From positions 124,001 through 188,000 of the forward strand of contig JAHLKG010000005.1 of NCBI GenBank assembly GCA_025526995.1: DNA of 64,000 nucleotides, read 5' to 3'. Shown in pieces: positions 33,056 to 44,784 of this stretch; the stretch's first letter is position 1; each line of letters starts with the position of its first letter. The stretch is from Powellomyces hirtus. Lineage: Eukaryota > Chytridiomycota > Chytridiomycetes > Spizellomycetales > Powellomycetaceae. Below the pieces are notes generated by a model. That model ran no database searches, had not been told where the DNA came from, and saw only the letters and a program-made list of their open reading frames with translations. Position numbers and translations under genes: made by a program.

Positions 33056-35384
33056 ATGCTGCCAGTCATGCTCAAACGTGTCCGGACAGTGCCAACCCCA
33101 TGTCTGCGCTCTGCCGGCAGGGCGCTGTGCGGTTTGGCTGGACTTCCCACTTGCCAACGGAATGTGGTCACTGCTCCGTCGAAATGGAGAATATCGACAG
33201 CCCCGTCTCAGCTGGCGATGCGGTCGCCTGTACGTCCTTACTCGGCTGCGGCTACGGCTGCAATGGAGGACGTGGACGTTCCTGAGCCTGGAGTCAACGG
33301 ATGTGTCGAGGTGGAGAAAATCAGAAATGTGCGTATTTTGGCTTGCGGACTATCTAGCATACGTAGGGTTGTGGTGTGCTTATCTTTTGGTATGAACGTT
33401 TTAGCTTGCGATTATTGCACACGTCGATCACGGAAAGACAACGCTGGTTGATCAGTTGCTGCGACAGTCGGGTGAGTTACGAAGGCGCATTTGGTGACCC
33501 CGAGAGGTCAGCGTCGTCGTCGCCTTGTTCTTGGACTTACGCTACCCTCATCTTCCAGGCGCCGCCAAAATGGAATCTGGCGCCAGAGTAATGGACTCGA
33601 ACGACCTGGAGAGGGAACGAGGAATCACTATTCTGTCCAAAAGCACCGGTATCTCCTACAAGGGCTACCGCATCAACATCGTGGATACACCAGGACACGC
33701 GGACTTTGGTGGGGAAGTCGAGCGAGTGCTGTCGATGGTGGATGGTGTTTGTCTGGTGGTGTGCGGAACGGAGGGACCCATGACACAGACGAAGTTTGTG
33801 CTGTCGAAGGCTTTGAGCAAGAACCTCAAGCCTTTGGTGGTCATGAACAAGGTGGACAGAGCAACAGCACGTCCTGACCAAGTGGAGGAAGGTATGTCTT
33901 GTGCATGTGCCAATCAGGCTGAGATGTTGTGGCCATGGTATTGACGTCTTGCCCTGTCTTGATTGATAGAACTCCTTGAGCTTTTTATTGGCCTGGACGC
34001 GAACGACCAGCAGCTTGAATACCCGGTCCTTTTCGCCTCCGCAAAGGATGGTTGGGCCACCACTGAAATTGACGGAGCCCGGGAAAATGTTCTGCCACTG
34101 CTCGACGCAATCGTCGCACAGGTCCCAGCACCTACAGTTGATCGCGAAGCACCTTTCTCTATGCTGGTCACGCAGATCGAAAGCGACCCATATGTTGGCA
34201 AGTGCTACATGGGCAAGGTCCAGTCGGGTGTCATCCGCGTTGGTGACAAAATCAAATCTCTGAACACGGACGGAAAGACAGCTGTGGAGGGCAAGGTGAC
34301 CAAGATCCTCATGCGTCAGGGTCTGGAACAGGTCCCCACTGAAGTTGCTGGCGCTGGAGACATTGTGTCTATCGCGGGTATCGATGGAGCATATGTCAAC
34401 CACACCATCTGCGACACGGCTGTTACCCAACCCCTGCCATTTACCAAAGTGGACCCTCCGACTATCTCCATGTTCTTCTACGTCAATGACTCTCCACTGG
34501 GCGGCAAAGAAGGCAAATACCTTACCTCGCAAGTGCTCCGAGACCGCTTACTGAAAGAGACCGAAACCAACGTGGCCCTCGAAGTTGTCGAACAAGGTGA
34601 CGCCTACGAAGTTAAAGGACGTGGTGAACTCCAAATGGGCGTCCTCATCGAGACCATGCGTCGGGAAGGCTTTGAGCTGTCTGTCTCCCCGCCGCGCGTC
34701 ATTTACCGCTCCGAGGGCGAAGGTAAAGACAAGAAGATTCTCGAACCCATTGAAGAACTCACCATCGATGTCGCGCACGAGCAAGCGGGTTCTGTAATTG
34801 AGAAAATAACCAAGAGGAAGGGTGAGATGAAGAGCTACACTGAGAGCGGAGACAAGGCCCGTCTCGTGTTCCTCATCCCGACCCGTGGACTGCTGGGTTA
34901 CCCGGCCGAGTTTAAAAATGACACGCATGGACAGGGCACCATCAACTACATGCTGCACGGCTACGAGCCCTATAAGGGTCCTCTGGAGCGCACCCGCAAA
35001 GGATCCATCATCTCCACCGCATCGGGCGAAACCACTGCTTACGCGCTCGTCGCCATCGAGCCCCGTGGCAAGCTGTTTATTTCACCGGGCACCAAAGTGT
35101 ACCCGGGAATGATTATTGGTGAACACAACCGCGAACATGATCTTGAAGTCAACCCGGCTAAAGCCAAGCACCAGACTAACGTGCGAACGGCTGGAAAAGA
35201 CGAAAACATTCGTCTTGTGCCCGTGGAACAGATGGGACTGGAGAAAATGATTGCCTATGTCCAGGATGATGAAGTGATTGAGATTACTCCGTCCATCGTC
35301 CGAACCCGCAAGAAGGAGCTTGACGCCACCAAACGCAAGGCCCAGTCCAGGAAGGGTGGTCGGCCGGACTTCGGAGATATTTAA
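33056..35384 (+). CDS. TypA/BipA-type translational GTPase, organelle-targeted
   Basis: Ribosome-binding GTPase of the EF-G-like superfamily; in bacteria BipA/TypA acts in ribosome assembly and stress adaptation. Four exons: 33056-33328, 33405-33471, 33559-33891 and 33970-35384 give 695 aa. G motifs: AHVDHGKTT (G1), the ERGIT effector region (G2), [16 protein letters not shown] (G3), NKVD (G4), ASAKDGW (G5). The long final exon carries the BipA-specific parts: [20 protein letters not shown], the [20 protein letters not shown] block, and [20 protein letters not shown]. About 85 extra N-terminal residues are rich in Arg, Ser and Ala ([20 protein letters not shown]), a good mitochondrial presequence. 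It is TypA rather than LepA/Guf1 because of the [10 protein letters not shown] and [11 protein letters not shown] blocks. Role in fungal mitochondria is inferred. Confidence 0.92.
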
Positions 35385-35871
35385 AACGATCAAGCTCTGA
35401 TAGTCGAGCTTTCTCCTCCCCTTTACGCGTCGCCTGAATCGGGAGTATTCGCCCCATCAGTTTATATTACCGCTGCTGGCCCTCCCCACTCATCAGTCTT
35501 CTGCATCAACATCATACGCATCACGTCACGCATGTATCATCGTCGTCGTCGAGGCGCTTTCCGTTTTGTTTTATTTCGTCACGTAATATATATTTATATT
35601 TAAATCAATAGTCGCTTCCATCCCCGATTCGATCTTTGATGCGTTGATCGACGATTCCTTCTCTTGTCGCCGCCGGAAGCACCCGATGTCGCGTTGCGCG
35701 TTCAGTCCAATCGATGCGATATTGCACGTGACTTGAGTGACGCATTGTTGCCCTTTGTCCTTCCCCCTCAAGTGTTCATCTACTACTGCATTTGCACACT
35801 CATTGCAACTATACCGTACTGCATAGTCTCCACTACCTCCACTCTTTTCACACAACACACACACATATATC
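35385..35871. promoter_or_regulatory. PGK1 upstream region
   Basis: 487 bp between TypA and PGK1. The last 40 bases before the PGK1 ATG are rich in C, T and CA repeats (CACAACACACACACATATAT), a leader often seen in strongly expressed fungal genes. No factor-binding site is assigned. Confidence 0.4.
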
Positions 35872-37692
35872 ATGTCTTTGAGCAACAAACTCGGAATCCA
35901 GGACGTCGACCTCAAGGGAAAACGCGTCCTTATGCGGTAAGCTGCCGTGGTGTTCCGTCAGCCACCGACCTCTCCAGAGTCACTAACATACTTGCCTCGA
36001 CGTGAATAGTGTTGACTTCAACGTCCCCTTTGCTGATGGAAAGATCTCCAACAATCAGCGTATCGCTGCTGCCATCCCTACTATCAAGCATGCTTTGGAG
36101 AAGGGTATGTTTGCGCGTTTCTTTACCACAGGGCTGCTGTTACTCTGCGTACCTTTGCTAAATACATACTTCCCGTTTAGGCGCAAAGAGCGTCGTATTG
36201 ATGAGCCACCTCGGTCGCCCTGACGGCAAAGTTGTTCCCAAGTACTCCCTGAAGCCTGTGTCTGAAGAAGTGAGCAAGCTGCTGGACAGGAAGGTGACGT
36301 TCCTGGACGACTGTGTGGGACCCAAGGTCGAGGAGCACTGCGCCAAGGCCGACAATGGTTGGTTACTCCGTGGACGCGGGCGGAAAATATTGCTAGCATT
36401 TGACTCAAATGGATATCGTTGATGCAGGTGAGGTCATTCTGTTGGAGAACCTGCGATTCCACATTGAAGAGGAGGGTTCCGTCAAGGACGACAAGGGCAA
36501 CAAGATCAAGGCTTCCAAGGAGGACATTGACAAATTCCGTGCCTCTCTGTCGAAATTGGGTGACATTTACGTCAACGATGCTTTCGGAACTGCTCACCGT
36601 GCTCACAGGTGCGGGGTTGGGTGTTAGGCTGGTGAATTTCACATAGAACCCCATAAGATTAACCGTTACCACCTAGTTCGATGGTTGGTGTGAACCTCCC
36701 TATCAGGGCGGCTGGCTTCCTGATGAAGAAGGAGCTCGACTTCTTTGCCAAGGCGCTCGAAAGCCCAGAGAAGCCTTTTGTTGCTATCCTCGGAGGGTAT
36801 GTCGACTTTTTGTACCGGTGCTGCATTTTGGAGATACATAAACTTACATGCGTATGCAGAGCCAAGGTGTCTGACAAGATTCAACTCATTGACAACCTGC
36901 TCGACAAGGTTAACGCCTGCATCATCTGCGGAGGCATGGCCTTCACTTTCCTGAAGACCTTGGAGAATGTCGAGATTGGCAGCTCTCTCTTTGACGAGGA
37001 GGGCTCCAAAATTGTGCAGAAGCTCGTTGACAAAGCCAAGGCCAAGAACGTGCAGATCTACCTGCCAGAGGACTTTGTCACCGGTTGGTGTAGATTCGAA
37101 TGTGAAGGGAGTACCCAACTCGCGTATTGATTTGATCGTGTTCTTTTCATCAGCCGACAAGTTCGACGCCAACGCAAACACTGGATACGCCACAAAGCAG
37201 GACGGCATTCCCAAGGGATGGATGGGTCTGGACTCGGGAAAGAAGACCAACGAAACTTTCCGCAAGGTCGTCATCAGCGCGAAGACAATTCTGTGGAACG
37301 GGTATGATCGGTTTTGCCCATCTTGTGATGCAACTCAGAAATTGATGCAAAACTTTCTCCTGCAGTCCCGCTGGCGTATTCGAGTTTGACAAGTTCGCCC
37401 AGGGAACAACGAGCCTTCTCGAGTCCTGTGCGGAGGCCACCAAGAACGGCGCGACCACCATTGTTGGAGGCGGTGACACGGCTACCGCTGTCGCCAAGGC
37501 CGATCGGGAAGCTGACTTCTCCCACGTCAGCACCGGAGGCGGCGCCAGTCTGGAGCTGTTGGAAGGTAAGACTTTGAGATGTCATCTCCCCGTATATGTT
37601 TAGATCGGTATATCTGGTACAATCAACTCATTATCTTGCATCTCTCATTAGGCAAGGAACTGCCAGGTGTCGTTGCCTTGTCCTCGAAGTAG
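35872..37692 (+). CDS. PGK1: Phosphoglycerate kinase
   Basis: Glycolytic and gluconeogenic enzyme, cytosolic, transferring phosphate between 1,3-bisphosphoglycerate and ADP. Nine exons: 35872-35936, 36010-36104, 36181-36357, 36428-36608, 36677-36796, 36860-37083, 37154-37301, 37366-37565 and 37652-37692 give 416 aa, exactly the yeast length. Motifs: MRVDFNVPF (completed across junction 1), [20 protein letters not shown] with the substrate-binding Arg, [50 protein letters not shown], and the nucleotide loop [11 protein letters not shown]. The C-terminus [13 protein letters not shown] is intact. All introns are short (about 60-85 nt). Full-length, with all key residues visible. Confidence 0.97.
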
Positions 37693-38239
37693 GAAAACAG
37701 CTCATTGCATTGCGTATCGCGAAAATCGAGCGTATTCTAGGGTAGACGCTCTCAATTAAGATCTGTAGCTATATCGTCTAGTCCATAGTTTGCATAGGAG
37801 TGTGATCTAAAAGACACATGCATGCACTTTTAAGCTTGATATCGCTGCTGTGGAATGAACGGGCAAATCGGAACCTGGCATTCCCTCTCAACGCGCGTCG
37901 CATACGTAAGCACTGCAGCCAGACGCGTTGTGTCGGCCACGGAAAACCCCGCTCGTCGCACACATATGGACTCAAAGCCACGCCGGGCCATTTCTTATTT
38001 TTGGACACACATTTACGGAAAGAATGACGGAAGGAAAAGAAGCTGTGGCACCCCCATTCTTAATCTTCATTACCATTTTTTCTTTTGCTTCTCTGTGGCA
38101 TCCACCTCGCCTCCGTCTATTGATTTGTCGTGTCGAGCCGCACCTCTGATTTTTGCATTTTTCGTGAGGTGGTTGCCTGTTACCTTGCAGCATTAATACG
38201 GGTGGTTTTCTTGTTACGAGGAAAGAATCCGATTTCACA
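37693..38239. other. Intergenic spacer
   Basis: 547 bp between tandem genes; PGK1 3' end and FAM72 promoter. No gene seen. Confidence 0.5.
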
Positions 38240-40459
38240 ATGTCTGCACCGACGACCAGTAGCCGTCCTGTAAGGCGCGAGTTGAGGAGTGGGTTAAGTG
38301 GTATGAATGGTAAGGAACGAAACAAAAAAACAACCACAAATAATGGGATGGTTGTTTTGGACTCTTTTTTCATATCTCTTGTGGTGCTTTGCGCGGCTAG
38401 GTCCTGCCAACGATCCTCAGAGTGACCTCCCCCTGACGTCTTTCGCAGGTTCTCAACCCACTAACCCCGCTACCAATACAAACAACACCATCACACTCTC
38501 CTCCCGGTTCGCCCATCCCGGCGGCAGCACCCACCCCCCTCACCCCTCCTTCTTTCCCGGCAATGGCAGTAACGGTGGGGGAGGCTACGGCGGCTACGTG
38601 TACGTCACGACCAACGGTGGGGCGGCGTCGTCGTCGTCGTCGCGTGCGAGTTCGAGTTCGAGTTCGTCGTCGTCGGCGGGGTCCGGGTCATATGTGAGGA
38701 ATAGTATGCGGAATGGAGAGGGACGGCACGGGGTGGGGTCGCAAACAACAGCTGCAATGGGTGCGTCAGCGGCATTGGCGGTGTCGGCGCTTCCGCCGCC
38801 GCCGTCCCCGTCTACGATGCAAATGGGGATGCAGGTGCAGCAGCGGGGTGGGAATCTCAACAGCAATAACAACGCCACTACCATCACCTCCAGCAATAAT
38901 GGCAATAGCAACAACAGCATCAACATCCGTCTCAACTCTACCGGTAGCAGTGGGACATTGACGACAACCATGTACGCCACCCATTTTCACAACCCTGCCC
39001 CGCATCAACATGTCCATCATCACCACCACCCGCATCATCCGCGGGTTCATCATCACCACCACCACGTTCATCCGCAGGGGAATATGAATACGTTTGGGAA
39101 TATCTATGGTGGGGCGACGTATGGTGGGACGTATGGAGGGAATAGTACGATGGGTACCATGTACCCGGTGCGGAGGGGTGGGGGGAGCAGTGGGTCGTCG
39201 GAGAGTTTGGGGGATGGTGATTTCGACCCTGTCCCTACCCATTCCAACAACTCCAACTCGAATCTGAACTTAACCTACTCCTGGACCCCCACCACTACCA
39301 CCACGTCCACATCCACGTCCACCGCACCACCCGCTCCACCTCCCGCGCGCGCGACGTGGGCGCGTCTCTCCGCAGACGTGTCAGCAGCAGCAACTGCAAC
39401 TGCTGCAGCAAGCGGAGGAGGCGGAGAACGAGGCGACTCGTCGTCGTCGATCCGCCCGCAATTCAGATCGAAAATTGTGTGTGAACTCACGTGTCGCCAT
39501 TGCACGGCCGTGGTGTGTCGGCGTGGGATGAAGGCGATTTTGTTGGCGGATATGAATGTAAGTGTGGTGGGGTGTGAGGTGTGGAGAGAGAAGGTGGCAT
39601 ATTACGGAACAAAAAATACGAATCAATACATGCGACACGTTCACTGCGAACCCTCATCTGTTTTCCCAACACACTCCCGTCTCCTTCATTCCCCCCTCCC
39701 CTAGATCGAACTCTTCAGCACCGACGTGCCTCCTCAGGGTACGCGCAGCGTCAAAAGACATCACAAAAATTTAACCCCACTTCTGCGCAGAGTTTACTAA
39801 TGACACACACGTTCTCGCTTCGCTCAGGCGTATCGCTCGTGAACGATGACTATCAGACCCGCAACTGTTTCTGCCGGATCCGCGATGTGGCCTGTCTGGG
39901 ATGGTAAGCTGACCAGAAAAAAACAAAACGAAAAAAGAAATGAACACAAAGAGCTATGAGCGACTTGCGTCCAGAATCAACTCTCAGCTGACTTCTTTTT
40001 TTGTCTGGTTTTTATTTTATCTTTGTCACGTAGCGGAAACGTTATAGGATACCACGTCACTCAACGTGAGAGCCATTCCCTTAATTCTTTTCCCTCGCGA
40101 AAATGAGAAACAAAAAAAGCAGACTACCCCCATGATCAGCTGGGCGCAAGTTGATCAAATTTCCTTACGCTTTCAAATAACCCTCATTTTCCCTCTCCGA
40201 TTCATTGTAATAGCCTGCGATCCGTGCATGGAAGCCTGCAACAATGGGCATTTTTGGATGTTCCATATTTCCGAGGTCGCATACGCGGATCGTCTTGATG
40301 CTGCTGGTGAGACGCTGGAAAAGCGGAAGATGTCTATCCGTATTATTAACCCTCTCATGTACTGTGTATTCAGGGAACCGCGCACTGCTCTGGGCCCACC
40401 TGCCCAAAGCCGACTCGGACCAAGATATGGATGATGTTTATGACACCATGTGTCGCTAG
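38240..40459 (+). CDS. FAM72-domain protein with long low-complexity N-terminus
   Basis: Seven exons: 38240-38309, 38401-39557, 39705-39738, 39828-39903, 40034-40065, 40214-40306 and 40374-40459 give 515 aa. The last 130 or so residues form a FAM72 domain: CELTCRHCTAVVCRRGMKAI, LADMNIELFSTDVPPQ, NCFCRIRDVACLGCGNVIGY, then PCMEACNNGHFWMFHISEV, and ALLWAHLPKAD near the end. The paired cysteines suggest zinc binding. Human FAM72 is only about 150 aa. Here some 380 residues precede the domain, rich in Ser, Asn, Thr, Gly and His, with poly-Ser and runs such as HHHHHPHHPRVHHHHHH. The frame stays open and unspliced for 1157 nt in exon 2. FAM72A is linked to uracil-glycosylase control in mammals; the role here is unknown. 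Confidence 0.87.
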
Positions 40460-40729
40460 GTTCTTAATTTGCTCCTAGCTTAGGGGCTCTTGATCCCACA
40501 CACCATTCCCTCAGAGATAGCACGTAACGTATGTAGTTTTGCCTACCTATAGCTTAGTCCTGTCCCTAGTCTCTTGCGCCCAGCGCAAACATGCCAACAG
40601 TGCTTGGAACCATTGAGAACGCCTCTCTTAGCGAGAAAATGACAAAGATGTACAAGGGAACTACAATTAATCCAAGAATGCAAAAATGTATTGACGTGAT
40701 CCTTCAATAATTGTTTACAGACTGCAGAT

Positions 40730-41551
40730 CTACTCGTCGTCCTCAGCATCACCGTCGGCCTCGGCAATGTTGAAGTATCGGAGCTCGTACGCGTTCTTGC
40801 TGGAGCCTAAGATAGTGAGGGAAAAGACGGATCAATAACAAGCTCACAATACCATTCTGTGGGTCAGATTGCAGATACGCACTGATAACGCGGACCCAGT
40901 CACGGAGCTGGTGCTTCTTCAAGAACTTCTTGGTGAGGTACTTGATGTAGCGCTTGGAGAACTGGATGCTGGGCTGGGCAGTGAGGGTGAGGGTGCCGGA
41001 AGCTCCCTTGACAATGGTGACGGTGTCAGAGAGGTTGCCGGTACGACCACCGACCTTCACGCGGTCGTGAAGGAACTTCTCCTATAGTAGCCCCAAACCA
41101 GTGGATGTAAGCAAAAGTTGACATAGTGGGTTGCGCTTATCGCGCAATTGCTACAGGACAACACTTACAAAGGAGTCAACGTCGAAGATTCCGTCATTGG
41201 CCGGGCTGGAGCAGTCAATGGTGAACTTGACAGGGGCCTTCTTGGCGACCTTGTTATCCTTCTTCTGAGAAAAACGAAATGCGGGGTCCAGGGTCAATCA
41301 AGCAGTCAAGCAAACCATGTGTTCGGTGGAAGAACAGCATCGGCTACTCTGTCGCTTGAGCCCCCTTGAGACGGGGGATTGGGAAGCACCTGGCGACGCA
41401 ATCACCAACTGGCGAGAGGAGCCGGTTGAAGCACACGCGGCGTTGGACAAGTGCGGCAAGGGCTTCCATTCCGTTCCGTTCTCAAGTCAAGCGTCGATCG
41501 AGACTCATAGTACTAATAGGGTGGAGAGAGCGTACTTACAGTGACAGCCAT
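40730..41551 (-). CDS. RPL22: 60S ribosomal protein eL22
   Basis: Cytosolic large-subunit ribosomal protein. Four minus-strand exons: 41540-41551, 41169-41264, 40883-41081 and 40730-40806 give 127 aa, the normal length. Exon 1 encodes only MAVT and is followed by a 275-nt intron, the long first intron common in ribosomal-protein genes. Sequence runs [40 protein letters not shown], then the conserved [20 protein letters not shown] and [18 protein letters not shown], ending in the acidic tail [10 protein letters not shown]. It converges on the FAM72 gene (271 bp apart) and diverges from the septin gene. Confidence 0.96.
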
Positions 41552-41973
41552 TTGAGCGGATGGAGGGGTTCCGTAGATCTGTTGGAGATTTGGCAAGATC
41601 CGTAGGTGGGTGAAGGAAGAAACAACAGCAGCAGCTCTCCGCCAGAAGACAAATATCGGGTGCCTTTTTTTTGCCGGCTTCAACTGGCTGCATCAGGAGA
41701 GATGTCGCCGGCTGGAGTGTGACGCACATGATATCACGTCGGCTCACATGTCATCACGTGCGCTTTGATGACACAAGCATTGGACTGGTCACACCAAACG
41801 CTTCAAAAGTGCTTCATCAAACTGTCACAAGCAAACGAACGAATGGATTGGTTGGACCTTCGCCGCCGCCTCCCCCCAGCCGCTGGATCCCAAACGGCCG
41901 ACGTGTTGGGCAAAACATTTTAGACATTAGCAAGAGTCGTCCGTCATTAACACACAGACAGGGATCGCCAAAC
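41552..41973. other. Divergent promoter region, RPL22 / septin
   Basis: 422 bp between divergent starts. A TTTTTTTT tract lies at 41666-41673 and two near-repeats of ATCACGTxxGCT(C/T) at 41732-41760. No gene seen. Confidence 0.45.
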
Positions 41974-43633
41974 ATGCCTGCTGCCGCTGCTTCCACCATT
42001 GGCATTGCCAATCTGCCCAACCAGAGACACAGGATCGTGTCCAGGAAGGGCGCAAACTTCACTATCATGGTCCTAGGTGCGTGCGACGTGCCCGACTAGT
42101 CAATGCGTGGGGAATGTGTGGTAAACGTGCTAGTGGACCTTGTGCATACCTAACGCATCTTTACGAACAGGTGAATCCGGCCTTGGAAAGACCACGTTTG
42201 TCAACACCCTCTTCACCACCCTCCTCCGTGACTACAAACGCCCCGAACACCGATTCCAGAAGCAGCTCGAGCGGACCGTGCAGATCGACGTTGTCCGTGC
42301 TGGTGAGTTACCATTCCCACTCGCCACCGGCACCAATCACTCTGGAGCACCTGGCGCAAACTGTTCCCCCCGTCTTTCGTGGATCATTGAATTGAAATCC
42401 GCCCAATTGCAGAAATCGAGGAAAAGGGATTCAACGTCCGTCTTACCGTGATCGACACACCCGGTTTCGGTGACTACGTCAACAACCAGGACTGCTGGGT
42501 ACCCGTTGTCGAATTCCTCGACGAACAGCACCAGAACTACATGGCGCACGAACAGCGTGCCCAGCGACAGGAAAAGGACGACCTTCGCGTCCACGTCTGC
42601 TTGTACTTTATTCAACCCACCGGTCACACGTACGTTTCCAAGTACCCTGATTTTACAAGTCTGAACTCGACCAACGCCATTGTATACTGATGTGTATTTG
42701 TCCATAAGTCTGAAGCCCCTGGATATCGAAGTGATGAAGCAGCTTGGAACCCGAGTCAACCTTATTCCCATCATTGCGAAGGCCGACACTATTACTCCCG
42801 GAGATCTGGCTATCTTCAAGGATCGTGTATGTCTTGGCATGCGGATAACGGGCTAGTATTTGAGTCGGCATGAAATGCTAAAACTAACTGCTATCTCTTT
42901 ATCAATCAGGTTCGTGACTGCATATCAACCCACAACATTGCCGTATACAGCCCGCCTGTTCAGAGCGATGACGAGGAGAACACCCGGAGAAACCAGAGCA
43001 TTCTGGTATGTGTTTCTTTCCATCAAATCTGGACCAGCGTTCCGCATATTCTAATTATACTACAATGTGTGATCAGTCCGCCATGCCCTTCTCAGTCATT
43101 TCCAGCGAAAACGACGTTGTGGTGAATGGAGAAAAGGTCCGAGGACGTCAGTACCTGTGGGGTATTGCCGAAGTCGAAAACGAGGCCCACTGCGACTTCA
43201 AGAAGCTCCGAAACCTGCTCATCCGTACCCACATGCACGATCTGATTGTCAGCACTGAAGAAGCTCACTATGAAAATTTCCGTATGGAGAAGATGTCAGC
43301 GGAAGGACGATCTGACGATGACCCGGCCATGCGGGCACGCCGGGGTCTGGAAGGAAAGATGAAGGAAGAGGAGGAGGCGCTGAGAAAACGATTCACCGAG
43401 CAAGTACGCATGGAGGAAAACAGGTTCCGCCAATGGGAGCAGAGGGTGAGTTGCGATACTTGACGCAGGTCTCGTTTACCCTCTTTCTCCATGCTGATTG
43501 TTTTTTCTCTCTGTTTCACTTTCAGCTCATTGCCGAGCGTGACCGCCTGAACCGAGACCTGGAAGCGCAGCACAAGCAGGTCAAGACTCTGGAAGAAGAG
43601 CTGGATGAGCTGACCGTGTCGCGAAGGAAGTAG
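41974..43633 (+). CDS. Septin GTPase
   Basis: Filament-forming GTPase of the cell cortex, used in cytokinesis and cell shape. Seven exons: 41974-42076, 42171-42302, 42413-42629, 42709-42826, 42910-43005, 43077-43445 and 43526-43633 give 380 aa. The polybasic stretch [10 protein letters not shown] precedes the P-loop [10 protein letters not shown], which is completed across junction 1. Then [15 protein letters not shown] (G3), [10 protein letters not shown] (G4), and the septin unique element [20 protein letters not shown]. The C-terminal 100 residues are heptad-rich coiled coil ([20 protein letters not shown], ending [11 protein letters not shown]). It is a core septin with a coiled coil. I cannot assign it confidently to the Cdc3, Cdc11 or Cdc12 group. 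Confidence 0.94.
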
Positions 43634-44784
43634 AGTGAGTGATAACCTATATCAGCAGCAGCAGCAGCAGCAGCGGTGTCAACACCAGCACTCATGACGG
43701 CGCAACGCCGGAACGTTGGAGAATGGCTCGAAGACGTCCAGAATCGGACACCCAATCAACTTTGTTCCCTGCCCGAACCTCTCCCATCCCCTTGCCTTCT
43801 CCCTCGATCTTTGCCCCCCTTCACATTAAATTGACGCATAGAATGTTTTAACAGAAGCATAACCGAAACTATGAGAACAGCAGCAAACAAGAATTGAATT
43901 GGAATGACATTTTGATTGGCTCCGTAGATTATTACTTGCAGTGCTTGCCATGGATGGATATCAACGGCTGCATGCGGGAAAGCGCTACTGCCCGCGCAAA
44001 ATACTCAGGGATAAAGAAAGTCCTGGACGTCCGGTTGCCGCTAGGAAGACCTGTTGCAATGCCCTTGCAGGCGATATCTTGCGATGCCATCCATTCATAT
44101 GCAAGGGGATGCCACACGCGGGACAAGTCAGCATGGGCATGTACACCCTGTGTTGTCAATTGAATCTCAATCCCCTCATCGGAAGTCATTGGTCAATTCT
44201 GCCACTACCACCACCTGCCACCTCCTCCTTCTTTCGTAGATCAACAGTCTTCTCCTCTTTTACTGCTCATCCTCCTCCACCTGCATCCATGCCCATGCCG
44301 TTCCCCACTATGAAAAACACCTGATGAGATGACAACCTTCGCAGTCAACTGCGATCTCCGGGCTGGAGGACAGGGTTTAGTGTCTGTATGTGCGGTAATT
44401 TACCCATGAATCCATGTGTCTGTCAAACAAACAAGCGCGTGTGAAAAGAAAGATGATGAAGGAGATCCACCGGAAAGCGCGCGCGGGTTTGTTCGGCGGA
44501 ATAGCTTTCCCCGACCTCCCACCTCCTTTCTTCCTCCGTCGCCTTCTCTCAAGAGGAAGGGTTTTCTTTTCTCCTTACATCCATGATCTGATTCCACTCT
44601 CATAGCTCTCCCGGATCTGCCTTTTCCGGTCGTCACGTTTAGACGTACTCTTCCTTTCACTTGCATTCCATTGACACACTCTCAATTGCATAGGTAAGTC
44701 GTCGGGGAGAGGGTAAATATCTCGCCCGACCCCGTTCTGGCCGCACATGACAAACTGAACACCCATACTCAACTCATATCAACC
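43634..44784. other. Intergenic, 1.15 kb
   Basis: Starts with a (CAG)7 repeat in the likely septin 3' UTR. Rest is pyrimidine-rich. A minus-strand frame near 44000-44150 encodes a CPAC pair but has no convincing gene context, so it is not called. Confidence 0.45.
43653..43673 (+). repeat. (CAG)7 microsatellite
   Basis: Seven perfect CAG units 20 bp after the septin stop codon, hence probably in its 3' UTR. Confidence 0.9.

Noticed and set aside
33537..34532. 331-codon minus-strand frame
   Set aside because: Exact antisense of the TypA GTPase exons; a shadow of their codon bias.
38594..39242. Antisense frames rich in repeats under the FAM72 gene
   Set aside because: They are the complement of simple codon repeats (His, Ser, Asn runs) and carry no independent signal.
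43932..44189. Minus-strand frames, one with a CPAC pair
   Set aside because: One cysteine pair is not enough for a zinc protein; no neighbouring exon with good splice sites was found.
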